From contig JBEKGC010000123.1 of assembly GCA_050013055.1 (NCBI GenBank), positions 1 through 32,196 of the forward strand: 32,196 nt of DNA, written 5' to 3'. The DNA is from Palsa-504 sp050013055. Its GTDB lineage: Bacteria; Actinomycetota; Actinomycetes; Streptosporangiales; Streptosporangiaceae. Within the stretch, counting starts at the first letter, position 1. Each line of letters begins with the position of its first letter. Under the pieces are notes generated by a model. That model was not told the DNA's origin. It made no database searches and saw only the letters and a list, made by a program, of their open reading frames with translations. Positions 23,639-31,150 of the stretch are shown here, one piece after another. Made by a program: the position numbers and the translations under genes.

Positions 23639-25206
23639 GGGGCGGCGACTACGAGGCGTGGAGCCGGGCGGGCTGGCGGACGCACCTGCCGGGCGCGGGT
23701 GACGTCAAGGACCGGGTCTCGGCGCTGGGCGGCCAGACCATCCCCGCGCTGACGGCCGCGGCCGCGGACCGGGTCCCCGACCGGGTCGCGGTCACCGTGG
23801 ACGGCGAGCCTGTCACCCACGCCGGGCTTGACCAGGGGGCCGGGCGGGTGGCGGCCTGGCTGGCCACCCGGATACGCCACGGCGACCGGGTGCTGCTTGC
23901 GGCCGGGGCGAGCACCAGCTTTGTCCGCTGCTACCTGGGCGCGCTGCGGGCCGGGGCCGTGGTGGTGCTCGCCAACCCCGGGTACACCGCGGCCGAACTC
24001 GGGCACCTGGTGGCCGACTCGGGTGCGGTGCTGGCCTTGGCCGACCCCCAGCCCGCGCGGCTGCTGGCCGGGCTGACCGCGGCCGGCCTGGGGCCCCTGC
24101 TGACGGTGGACGTCAGGGAGGCGGGACAGCGGTGCCGCACCGGGCGAGCCGGCCGCGGGCACGCCGCCATCGCGGCCCGCCCGGACGACACCGCGCTGCT
24201 GGCCTACACCTCGGGCACGACCGGCAGGCCCAAGGGGGTGCCGCTGAGCCACCGCCAGCTGGCGGTCTCGATCCGGGCCGCGCAGGCGGCCTGGCGCTGG
24301 CACGCCGACGACGTGCTCGTGCACGCCCTGCCGCTGTACCACCAGCACGGACTCGGCGGAGTGCACGCCGCGCTGATCGCCGGCGGCACCGTGCACATCC
24401 GGTCGAAGTTCTCGGCCGCCGACCTAGTGCAGGCGGCCGGTGATACCCGGGCCAGCGTGCTGTTCGCCGTTCCCACCATCTACCAGGCCCTGACGGAATC
24501 GCCGGCCGCGCTGGCCGGCGGTCTACGGCAGCTGCGGCTCGCCGTCTGCGGCTCGGCCCCGCTGAGCCCGGCGCTGGCCGGCCGGCTGACCGCCGTACTC
24601 GGCGGCCTGCCGCTGGTCAGGTACGGCACGACCGAGACCGGGCTCAACCTGTCCAACCCCGTCGATGATCCCCGCGGCGACACCGTGGGAGTGCCCCTGC
24701 CCGGCGTGCTGGCCAGGATCGCGGAGGCCGATGACGCCCGCGGGGCCGGCCAGGACGGCGAGATCCAGCTGCGCGGACCGCAGGTCTTCGCGGGCTACTG
24801 GAACGACCCGGCGGCCACCGAGGCCGCCTTCACCCCGGACGGCTGGTTCCGCACCGGCGACATCGGCGCGGTGGACCCGGCCTCCGGGCACCTGATCATC
24901 CGCGGCCGGATCAAAGAAATGATCATTACCGGTGGCCTGAACGTCTATCCCCGTGAGGTCGAGATCGCGCTCGAAGGACATCCGTCCGTGGCCGAGGCAG
25001 CCGTGACGGGAGTACCGGATGAGCGCTGGGGCGAGCGGGTGACCGCCTGGGTGGTGCCGCGGGACGGGCACGGCTTCGACGAGGCCGGCCTGATCGCCCA
25101 CGCGCACACGATGCTAGCCGGGTACAAATGCCCCAAGCGGGTGTTTCAGGTCCAGGCCCTGCCGCGCAACCAGCTCGGCAAGATCGTCCGCAGGGCATTG
25201 GGCTGA
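23635..25206 (+). CDS. AMP-forming acyl-CoA synthetase, malonyl-CoA synthetase (MatB)-like
   Basis: The 523-residue ANL-superfamily enzyme activates a carboxylate with ATP to an acyl-AMP and then to an acyl-CoA. Seen: P-loop YTSGTTGRPKG (191-201), YGTTETG adenine-binding motif, GWFRTGD hinge region, GRIKEMIITGGLNVYP and the catalytic Lys516 in NQLGKIVRR. The segments DDVLVHALPLYHQHGLGG, VLFAVPTIYQAL and TVGVPLPGV closely recall Streptomyces MatB as I remember it, suggesting malonate or a small dicarboxylate as substrate. It starts at an ATGA overlap with the crotonase gene. Other short-chain or aryl acids are possible. The ligase class is firm; substrate choice is inference. Confidence 0.9.
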   Translation: MRGGDYEAWSRAGWRTHLPGAGDVKDRVSALGGQTIPALTAAAADRVPDRVAVTVDGEPVTHAGLDQGAGRVAAWLATRIRHGDRVLLAAGASTSFVRCYLGALRAGAVVVLANPGYTAAELGHLVADSGAVLALADPQPARLLAGLTAAGLGPLLTVDVREAGQRCRTGRAGRGHAAIAARPDDTALLAYTSGTTGRPKGVPLSHRQLAVSIRAAQAAWRWHADDVLVHALPLYHQHGLGGVHAALIAGGTVHIRSKFSAADLVQAAGDTRASVLFAVPTIYQALTESPAALAGGLRQLRLAVCGSAPLSPALAGRLTAVLGGLPLVRYGTTETGLNLSNPVDDPRGDTVGVPLPGVLARIAEADDARGAGQDGEIQLRGPQVFAGYWNDPAATEAAFTPDGWFRTGDIGAVDPASGHLIIRGRIKEMIITGGLNVYPREVEIALEGHPSVAEAAVTGVPDERWGERVTAWVVPRDGHGFDEAGLIAHAHTMLAGYKCPKRVFQVQALPRNQLGKIVRRALG

Positions 25207-25242
25207 GCCCGCCAAGCTCGGCAGCGCCCCCTCAGTGCCCGC

Positions 25243-25821
25243 CTACCTTTGCTCGATAAAGCCGTAGCGCATGCGCCCGGCCATGTGCACGCGAAGAGTA
25301 GCCGGCCGGCTCGGCTCGGCGCGGGGCCGGACCTTGATGTCGGCGTAGCGCACCCTCAGCGCGTCAGCGTCCACGACCATGCCAGGGCCAGTGACCAAGA
25401 TCAGGGAGCCACCACGCATGTTCAGGTCCATGCCCAGCGTGTCGTGCGCGATTATCGCGTCGGTGAAGTCGAGCCACACATCGCACCACGACGAGTACAG
25501 CTCCAGCCGCCGCGGAACCACCCAGCGGCCGGTGCGCCGGACCGAGCCTCCCCGCTGATCGATCCGGATCAGGTCCTCGGGCCGGGCCACGGCTGCGTCC
25601 GGCCGCCTTAGGTCGGCGGTGAGCACGGCCAGCTCACCGAAAGTGCGGGCGGACAAGGCCGCGGCCAGCCGCTCATCCAGCTCGTCGGGGGTCAGCCGCC
25701 CGTCTGCGGCTCCGATGCGCAGGATCTCCATGACCCGGTCCCTGTCCGCATCCGAGGCCCTCATCCTGAGCCACGAGCGGGGTCCGGGCGGCTCACCTGT
25801 CGGCCAGAAGCTCGCCGTCAC
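25243..25821 (-). CDS. DUF1707 (SHOCT-like) domain protein
   Basis: The 192-residue soluble protein has the DUF1707 helical domain near the N-terminus (MRASDADRDRVMEILRIGAADGRLTPDELDERLAAAL...FGELAVLTADL), a short linker and a basic, beta-rich C-terminal domain (RRLELYSSWCDVWLDFTDAIIAHDTLGMDLNMRGGSLILVTGPGMVVDAD). The GTG at 25821 was chosen because GGGAGG precedes it at 4 nt; the ATG at 25764, where DUF1707 begins, is the alternative. DUF1707 is common in actinomycetes and has no settled function. It is convergent with the CoA-ligase gene and probably unrelated to the catabolic cluster. Confidence 0.85.
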   Translation of the reverse strand: MTASFWPTGEPPGPRSWLRMRASDADRDRVMEILRIGAADGRLTPDELDERLAAALSARTFGELAVLTADLRRPDAAVARPEDLIRIDQRGGSVRRTGRWVVPRRLELYSSWCDVWLDFTDAIIAHDTLGMDLNMRGGSLILVTGPGMVVDADALRVRYADIKVRPRAEPSRPATLRVHMAGRMRYGFIEQR

Positions 25822-25979
25822 ATCCCCTCCCGTAACGCCTTGGGCTCCGCGCTCAGGCCGGCCCGGACCCGGCGAACTAACGCTAACTCGCATGCCTGCC
25901 TTCGGCCAAGGTCACGGACATGGGCACGGACATCTGAGCGCCTCCGCCGGCCGCAACGGGCGCGTGACACCATGGGGGT

Positions 25980-26627
25980 GTGGTGCACGATCGCGATGTC
26001 GCGGCCTTCTCCGAGCGCGCCCCTGGTTACGAGAGCGGATGGCGCGGGCGGCTGCACCACGACATCGCCGACAGGGCGACCGACCTGGCCCTGGCGGGCT
26101 CGTCGGGGTCGTCGGGTTCAGGCCGGCCGCACCGCGTCCTGGACGTGGGGTGCGGGACCGGCTATCTGCTGCGCCGGCTGGCCACCCAGGTACCTGAGGC
26201 GGGCGAGCTGGCCGGGATCGACGCCGCGACCGCCATGATCGAAACGGCCCGGACGATGACCAGCGATCGCCGGATCCAGTTCGCGATGGCTACCGCCGAG
26301 CAGCTTCCCTATCCGCAGGAAACGTTCGATCTGGTCATCAGCACGACCTCGTTCGACCACTGGGCCGATCAGCGGGCAGGTCTGGCCGAGTGCTTCCGGG
26401 TCCTGGTCCCTGGCGGCCGTCTCGTCTTGATCGACTTGTTCTCCGCCTGGCTGGTGCCCACCTTGCTGGCCGGGCGGCGCGATAAGGCCCGGACGAAGCG
26501 GCGGGCCACCCGGCTCCTGGCGGAGGCGGGATTCCCGGCTCCGCAGTGGCATGACCTGTATGCCGTCATCATCCGGGCCGCGATCGCCGCCAGGCCAGCG
26601 GACAAAGTGGATCTTCCGCCTCATTGA
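25980..26627 (+). CDS. Class I SAM-dependent methyltransferase
   Basis: The 215-residue Rossmann-type methyltransferase has motif I VLDVGCGTGYLLRRL (about 53-67), acidic motif II GIDAATAMIETAR, motif III-like FAMATAEQLPYPQETFDLVISTTSFDHW and a post-motif LVPGGRLVLIDLF, as in the UbiE/Methyltransf_11 group. It is shorter than most UbiE proteins. The start is GTG at 25980 with a weak GGGGGT upstream; the adjacent GTG at 25983 is also possible. It ends only 1 bp before the shared 14-nt operator at 26629, so it is probably not in the SDR/permease operon. The methyl acceptor is unknown. Confidence 0.85.
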   Translation: MVHDRDVAAFSERAPGYESGWRGRLHHDIADRATDLALAGSSGSSGSGRPHRVLDVGCGTGYLLRRLATQVPEAGELAGIDAATAMIETARTMTSDRRIQFAMATAEQLPYPQETFDLVISTTSFDHWADQRAGLAECFRVLVPGGRLVLIDLFSAWLVPTLLAGRRDKARTKRRATRLLAEAGFPAPQWHDLYAVIIRAAIAARPADKVDLPPH

Positions 26628-26628
26628 T

Positions 26629-26642
26629 ATTTGGTATACCAT
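26629..26642. promoter_or_regulatory. Probable GntR operator, SDR/permease operon
   Basis: This second copy of ATTTGGTATACCAT (palindrome TGGTATACCA at 26632-26641) is identical over 14 nt to 22339-22352. It lies about 50 bp upstream of the SDR start, directly after the methyltransferase stop, where it could overlap the -10 region. It links this operon to the GntR gene at 15524-16147. Confidence 0.75.
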
Positions 26643-26691
26643 CCAGCTCACCGGACCTGCGCACGCCGGACGAGACGGGAAAGGGATCGCG

Positions 26692-27489
26692 GTGGACCTG
26701 CAGCTCGAGGGGAAAGTGGCGGTCGTCACGGGGGCCAGCAAGGGCATCGGCCGGTGCGTGGCCTCCTACCTCGCCCGTGAGGGTAGCGACGTCGTCATCA
26801 CGGCCAGGACCGCCGAGCCGCTGGAAGCCGCCGCGGAGAAGATCGCCGCCGAGACGGGCCGGGTGGTGCTGCCGCTCGCCGGGGACATGAGCGTGACCGC
26901 CGACGTGCAGCGCTGCGTGGATGCCACCCTGGAACGGTTCGGCCAGATCGACATCCTGGTCACCTGCGCGGGCAGCTCACCCGGCGGCCTGCTCGAGGAT
27001 CTGACCGAAGACCAGTGGATGTCCAGCCTGAACCTGAAGTTCATGGGGTACGTGCGCTCGGTGCGCGCGGTCATCGGGCCCATGCGGCAACGCGGCGAAG
27101 GCGCGATCGTGCTCGTCGTCGGCAACGACGGGCTCAAGCCCAGTTACTGGGAGATGACCGCCGGGGTGGCCAACGCGGCCGACATCAACTTCGCGTCCTC
27201 GGTGGCCGAGCAGTACGGCCGTTACGGGGTCCGCATCAACACCGTCAATCCGGGCCCGGTGAACACCGACCGGTGGGACACGCTGGAAAAGGCCCTGGCC
27301 CGCGACAAGGGCGTCAGTCAGGAACGCGCCCACGAGCTGGCCACCCGGTCCATCCCGTTCGGCCGCATCTGCGAGCCGGAAGAGGTCGCGGCGCTGGTGA
27401 CGTTCCTCGCCTCGCCGCTGGCCAGCTTTATCAACGGCGCCCACATACCGATAGACGGGGCGCAGCGTAAAGCCATCATGGATCAGTGA
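26692..27489 (+). CDS. SDR-fold oxidoreductase with non-canonical active site
   Basis: The 265-residue short-chain dehydrogenase/reductase-fold protein has the cofactor motif TGASKGIG (13-20), GDMS (64-67) and the CAGSSPGG segment. NLKF (Asn114) and RYGVRINTVNPGPVNTDRW are also present. Aligning the last segment with classical SDRs puts Ala157 and Asn161 (TAGVANAADINF) at the Tyr and Lys positions, and no Ser is in the expected place (VVGND). Similar N-for-K subfamilies exist, so it may bind NAD(P) and act by another mechanism. The start is GTG at 26692, where the family N-terminus (VDLQLEGKVAVVTG) begins; the longer frame upstream contains the operator. The permease follows 12 bp later. Confidence 0.88.
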   Translation: MDLQLEGKVAVVTGASKGIGRCVASYLAREGSDVVITARTAEPLEAAAEKIAAETGRVVLPLAGDMSVTADVQRCVDATLERFGQIDILVTCAGSSPGGLLEDLTEDQWMSSLNLKFMGYVRSVRAVIGPMRQRGEGAIVLVVGNDGLKPSYWEMTAGVANAADINFASSVAEQYGRYGVRINTVNPGPVNTDRWDTLEKALARDKGVSQERAHELATRSIPFGRICEPEEVAALVTFLASPLASFINGAHIPIDGAQRKAIMDQ

Positions 27490-27501
27490 AAGAGGTTCGC
27501 C

Positions 27502-28895
27502 ATGACCGAAGGCACCGCGGAGCTGCGACCGCTTCAGGTCGAGATGAACGGCATCAACGTCATCGCCGAATCCGACCGCAAGGGCCATCCGCGTGACCTG
27601 TTCTGGCCGTGGTTCGCGGCGAACATCTCCGTCCTTGGCCTGTCCTACGGCTCGTTCGAGCTGGACTTCGGCATCTCGTTCTGGCAGGCGGTGGTGATCG
27701 GCGCCGTCGGGATCGTGCTGTCGTTCCTGGCCTGCGGGTTCATCGCCGTGGCCGGCAAGCGAGGGTCGGCCCCCACGATGGTGCTCAGCCGGGCCGCGTT
27801 CGGGGTCAACGGCAACAAGCTGCCTACGGTGGTCTCCTGGCTGCTGACCGTCGGCTGGGAAACCGTCCTGGTCATCCTGGCCACGCTGGCCACCGCCACC
27901 GTCTTCGCCCGGCTGGGCGTGGGCGGCGGCAACGGCACCAAGGTCATCGCGCTTGTCCTGGTGGTGGCGCTGACCATCTTCGGCGGGGTCATGGGCTTCG
28001 ACCTGATCATGCGGCTGCAGACCTGGATCACGATCGTGACCGGAGTGTTCACCGTGGTCTTCATCGCCCTGGTGGCGGACAAGATCCACTGGCACACGGT
28101 GTCCGCCATCAAGGGCGGTACCGTCCAGGATCTCATCGGCGCGCTGGTGTTCATGATGACCGGCTTCGGCCTGGGCTGGGTGAACTGCGCCGCGGATTAC
28201 TCCCGCTATCTGCCCAGGAGATCCTCGGGCCGTGGGGTCATCGGCTGGACCACGTTCGCCTCCTCCATCGCCCCCATCTTCCTGTTGCTCTTCGGGCTGC
28301 TGCTGGCCGGCTCCTCGAGCAGCCTGAACTCGGCGATCAGCGCCGACCCGATCGGGGCGCTGGCCACCTTGCTGCCCACCTGGTTCCTTGTGCCGTTCGC
28401 CATCGTGGCCGTGCTCGGGCTGATCGGCGGCTCGGTGCTCGACATCTACTCCTCCGGGCTGGCGCTGCTGACCCTCGGCGTGCGGATCCCCCGGTACCAG
28501 GCCGCCCTGATCGACGGCACCGTGATGACGCTCGGCACCATTGGTGCGGGGTCATGCTGGCCGATATCGCGCTGCGCAGGCGCGACTACGCCGAGCCCGA
28601 GCTGTTCACCCCGGCGGGCCGGTACGGCGACGTCAGGTGGCTCCCCGTGCTGACGGTCATCGTGGCCACCGGCATCGGCTGGGGGCTGGTCACCAACACC
28701 GCGGCCAGCTGGCTGAGCTGGCAGGGCTACCTGATCAACCCCGTCCACCTGGGCACCAAGACCGGCGCCTGGGCCTTCGCCAACCTCGGCGTGCTGGTCG
28801 CTCTGGTCCTCGGGTTCGGCGTGACGGCCCTGTTCAGCCGGGCCGCCGTCCGCACAGAAGAAGCCGCCCCGCTGCCCGCCCCGGCGGCCGTGTAA
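27502..28895 (+). pseudogene. NCS1-family nucleobase/cytosine permease, broken by an internal frameshifting deletion
   Basis: The gene encodes an NCS1 transporter (cytosine/purine/uracil/allantoin/hydantoin type). The first frame (ATG 27502, GAGG 6-7 nt upstream) reads well for 347 codons: FWPWFAANISVLGLSYGS, GKRGSAPTMVLSRAAFGVNGN, GWVNCAADYSRYLPR and GGSVLDIYSSGLALLTLGVRIPRY. It is then out of frame from about 28541 and would end at 28653 as nonsense. Family sequence resumes in the +2 frame at 28542 (WCGVMLADIALRRRDYAEPELF) and runs to a stop at 28895. By memory of relatives, about 25-30 residues (one membrane segment) are missing at the join, so this is a deletion whose length is not a multiple of three rather than a simple base slip. 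It would truncate the transporter unless it is an assembly error. Confidence 0.85.
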
Positions 28896-28972
28896 TTTGT
28901 CCGGGTTGGCGACGCAATAATCGGGTCCGGCTAGGCCTTCTTTCGCCGGGTAGCGGCGCTTAACCTGACGGC

Positions 28973-29803
28973 ATGGGGATGCCCTCGCCGGCCTGGGACA
29001 CGGTCGTCCGTGAGCACAACGCGGCCGTGCGGCGGCGGCGCCAGAAGCGGCGCCGGCGTACGCAGCGGCTGATGCTCTGGCTGCTGACCGTGGTCACGGC
29101 GATGGTGCTTGTGGCGATCGGCATGTTCGTCAGGGACATCGCCAGGGTGCCGACGGCAGCCTCGCTGTCTGCCTCCGCGCACGCGGCCGGCCGGTCACCG
29201 GCCGCCGGATCAGGGCGGCAACGGATCACACCGAAGGAAACGACGGCGCCCACGGCCGCGGGCCCGCAGCTGACCGATCCGGTGTCCGGGCTCTCCTACC
29301 GGTTGCTCTCCTCGCCCTGGCTGGGCGGCTGCCCGTCGATCTTGAACACGCCGGCCTTCGCCTGGACCGCGGGCGAGCACGCCGTGGCCGGGCAGGTCAC
29401 GATCGCCGGGGCTACCTACGACTGGCACGGCAACGCCTGCTCGGGCCAGCTTCAGCCGCAGTTCAGCTACTCCGGCCGCGCGGATCTTGAGCCCGTCGCG
29501 ATGAACCTGATGGGCGCACTCGATCCGGCCTACTACACCGGGCTGCAGCATGCCCGGACGGTCGAGGCCAGCTCGGCCATGCAGGTCAGCGGGCACCCGG
29601 GCTGGATGGTCAAGTTCTTGATGAACTACCCCGCGGCCGCGAGCGAGGGCCTGGCCTGGACCAGCGAGCTCGCCGCCGTGGTGGTCGTGGACCGCGGGGC
29701 CGGCCACCCCCCCGCCGTGTTCTACGTGTCGGTGCCGAGCAATCTGGGCACGGCCAACGTCACTGTCCTGCTCGACTCGCTGCGGCTGAGCTCGCCGCGG
29801 TGA
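28973..29803 (+). CDS. Hypothetical membrane-anchored protein with extracytoplasmic domain
   Basis: The 276-residue protein has a strongly basic N-terminal region (RRRRQKRRRRTQR, about 20-32), one membrane segment (LMLWLLTVVTAMVLVAIGMFV, 33-53), a Ser/Ala/Pro linker and a C-terminal domain of about 180 residues. The positive-inside rule places that domain outside the cell. The domain has two Cys (GGCPS and GNACSG) that could form a disulphide and motifs such as TYDWHGNACSGQLQPQFSYSG. I do not recognise a family. The ATG has no clear ribosome-binding site and may be near the transcript 5' end. It is 43 bp from the next gene and may be co-transcribed with it. Confidence 0.75.
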   Translation: MGMPSPAWDTVVREHNAAVRRRRQKRRRRTQRLMLWLLTVVTAMVLVAIGMFVRDIARVPTAASLSASAHAAGRSPAAGSGRQRITPKETTAPTAAGPQLTDPVSGLSYRLLSSPWLGGCPSILNTPAFAWTAGEHAVAGQVTIAGATYDWHGNACSGQLQPQFSYSGRADLEPVAMNLMGALDPAYYTGLQHARTVEASSAMQVSGHPGWMVKFLMNYPAAASEGLAWTSELAAVVVVDRGAGHPPAVFYVSVPSNLGTANVTVLLDSLRLSSPR

Positions 29804-29846
29804 AACTCGGTACCGTAGAGGACGGTGCCGTCTTCCAGGGGAGCCA

Positions 29847-30431
29847 TTGACCACTAACCCGCACGGCGAGGAGTTCCGCGTGCCCACGTCTGCGGACGCG
29901 GCGCGGATCCTCGAGGAGATCACGCCCGTCAGCCGGCGCTCACGCCGGCTCGCGCGCGACGTCGTGCTCGCGCGCCCGCTGCTCGCGTGGGGCCTGGCCT
30001 GGGCGGCAGGCGCGAGCTTGTACCAGTTCGTGCCGGGCGTGAGCGGCGCCGTCCTCGGTACGGCGGTGTGCGCCGTCGCCCTGGCGGTCACCCGGCTCGT
30101 GCGTCCCCGGGAGGTGCGCCTGGCCAACGAGCGCCGGTTCTCGTTGCTCTGGCTGGTGCTCTTCGCGACCTCGCCGTTGCTCGTCGTCGTGGCGGCCCCG
30201 GCTAACGCCCGCCTCATGGCGGTCTTCCTGGCCAGCGTGTGGGGGGTGGGCATGCTGCTGTACGGGATAGGAGTCCAGGACCTGCCGCTGGCCATGGTCG
30301 GCCTGGCCATCGTGGCCGTGGCGGCGGCCGCCCGGATCGCGACCCCTCAGCTGGCGATGCTGATCGTGGGGATCGCGGGGGGCCTGGCCATGGCGGCGCT
30401 CGGCGGGTGGCGGATGCGGTGGCGGAGTTGA
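29847..30431 (+). CDS. Integral membrane protein of unknown function, paired with a regulator
   Basis: The 194-residue protein has a cytoplasmic N-terminus of about 40 residues and at least five hydrophobic segments (LLAWGLAWAAGASLYQFVPG; AVLGTAVCAVALAVTRL; LLWLVLFATSPLLVVVA; LMAVFLASVWGVGMLLYGIG; and a C-terminal pair). The TTG at 29847 has AGGGGAG upstream. A GTG at 29880 with GAGGAG 6 nt upstream is an equally good start and would shorten the protein by 11 residues. It overlaps the following winged-helix regulator gene. Such membrane-protein/HTH_34 pairs are common in actinomycetes, but the function is unknown. Confidence 0.75.
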   Translation: MTTNPHGEEFRVPTSADAARILEEITPVSRRSRRLARDVVLARPLLAWGLAWAAGASLYQFVPGVSGAVLGTAVCAVALAVTRLVRPREVRLANERRFSLLWLVLFATSPLLVVVAAPANARLMAVFLASVWGVGMLLYGIGVQDLPLAMVGLAIVAVAAAARIATPQLAMLIVGIAGGLAMAALGGWRMRWRS

Positions 30432-30772
30432 CCGAACACGAGCTGACGCTGTCCGAGCTGGCCGATCTGCTGGCCAGCCCGCTCGACCCGGTGCTGAGCG
30501 ATCCCACCCGGCTGCGGATCCAGGTGGCACTGCACGCACTGCCGCCCGGCGCCGCCATGAGCTTCACCATCTTGCGCAAGACGCTGATGCTGACCGACGG
30601 CAACCTCGGCACCCACGTCCACGTGCTCATCGACGCGGGCTTCATCAGCACGCAGGAGCACTGGCGGGGTAAGCGGCGCACCACCCTCTACCAGGCCACC
30701 AGCGCGGGCCGGGCCGCATTGGACGGGCACCTGCGGGCCCTGAACGCCATCATCCAGGCGTCAGGACAATAA
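30407..30772 (+). CDS. Winged-helix transcriptional regulator (HTH_34/MarR-like)
   Basis: The ~121-residue DNA-binding protein has LDPVLSDPTRLRIQVALHAL, then the recognition region TILRKTLMLTDGNLGTHVHVLIDAGFISTQE and the wing HWRGKRRTTLYQATSAGRAALDGHLRAL, matching the winged-helix domain of PF13601-type regulators. The open frame runs upstream to 30239, but that part is a shadow of the membrane-protein gene. Candidate starts are GTG 30407, GTG 30419 and TTG 30428 (TTGA overlap); 30407 is used here without a strong ribosome-binding site. It probably controls its own operon. The inverted repeat at 31013-31033 is a possible target. Confidence 0.85.
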   Translation: MADAVAELTEHELTLSELADLLASPLDPVLSDPTRLRIQVALHALPPGAAMSFTILRKTLMLTDGNLGTHVHVLIDAGFISTQEHWRGKRRTTLYQATSAGRAALDGHLRALNAIIQASGQ

Positions 30773-30790
30773 CCAAGGACGAGACCGGGG

Positions 30791-30976
30791 CTAGAGGCGA
30801 CGGCGGCGGTTGACCGTGGCGACGAGGCTGTAGGCGAGCCCGGCCACGATAGCCACGATGACGTACGCGATCCCCGGCGCGTTCAGCAGCGCTATGATCG
30901 CGAACGCCGCGCCCGCGATCATGGAGACGGCGACCCACGGTACGGACGGTTTTCTCTGACGCGGCTCACTGTTCAT
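30791..30976 (-). CDS. Small two-helix membrane protein
   Basis: The 61-residue protein has a short polar N-terminus, two hydrophobic helices (VPWVAVSMIAGAAFAIIALL and IAYVIVAIVAGLAYSLVATV) and a basic end NRRRRL. The ATG has an excellent ribosome-binding site (GAGGAG, 5 nt upstream), which argues that this small gene is real. It is convergent with the winged-helix regulator gene and has an inverted repeat about 40-60 bp upstream in its promoter region. Function unknown. Confidence 0.7.
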   Translation of the reverse strand: MNSEPRQRKPSVPWVAVSMIAGAAFAIIALLNAPGIAYVIVAIVAGLAYSLVATVNRRRRL

Positions 30977-31012
30977 CCCGGCTCCTCCGCTCTCCGATCC
31001 CCCTCATCACCA

Positions 31013-31033
31013 ATACTCTATACCACAGAGTAT
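31013..31033. promoter_or_regulatory. Candidate operator/promoter of the small membrane protein gene
   Basis: The perfect inverted repeat ATACTCT-N7-AGAGTAT has a 7-nt centre. On the minus strand it contains TATAGA-like -10 sequence, about 40 bp before the small membrane-protein ATG. It could bind the HTH_34-type regulator encoded at 30407-30772 or a PadR-type protein. Confidence 0.5.
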
Positions 31034-31068
31034 CGGTGACGGGGATTCCCCGGCTCAAAAGGGGTCGC

Positions 31069-31106
31069 GGTGCCCGAGCACCCCTTAGAAGGGGTGCTCG
31101 GGCACC
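31069..31106 (-). terminator. Strong hairpin terminator after the DUF4097 gene
   Basis: The 18-bp arms (31069-31086 and 31089-31106) are perfectly complementary with a 2-nt centre, 45 bp downstream of the DUF4097 stop. CCCCTTTTG follows on the minus strand instead of a full T tract, which is usual in high-GC genomes. Confidence 0.7.
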
Positions 31107-31150
31107 CTGCCCTCCTACGATCCGGGCTCTGGACGTCGCGGAGCGCGCAC

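Noticed and set aside
23167..24396. Long minus-strand frame over the crotonase and ligase genes
   Set aside because: Antisense shadow with low-complexity composition and no domain.
26551..26691. N-terminal extension of the SDR open frame
   Set aside because: It overlaps the methyltransferase gene and contains the operator; the SDR family N-terminus begins at 26692.
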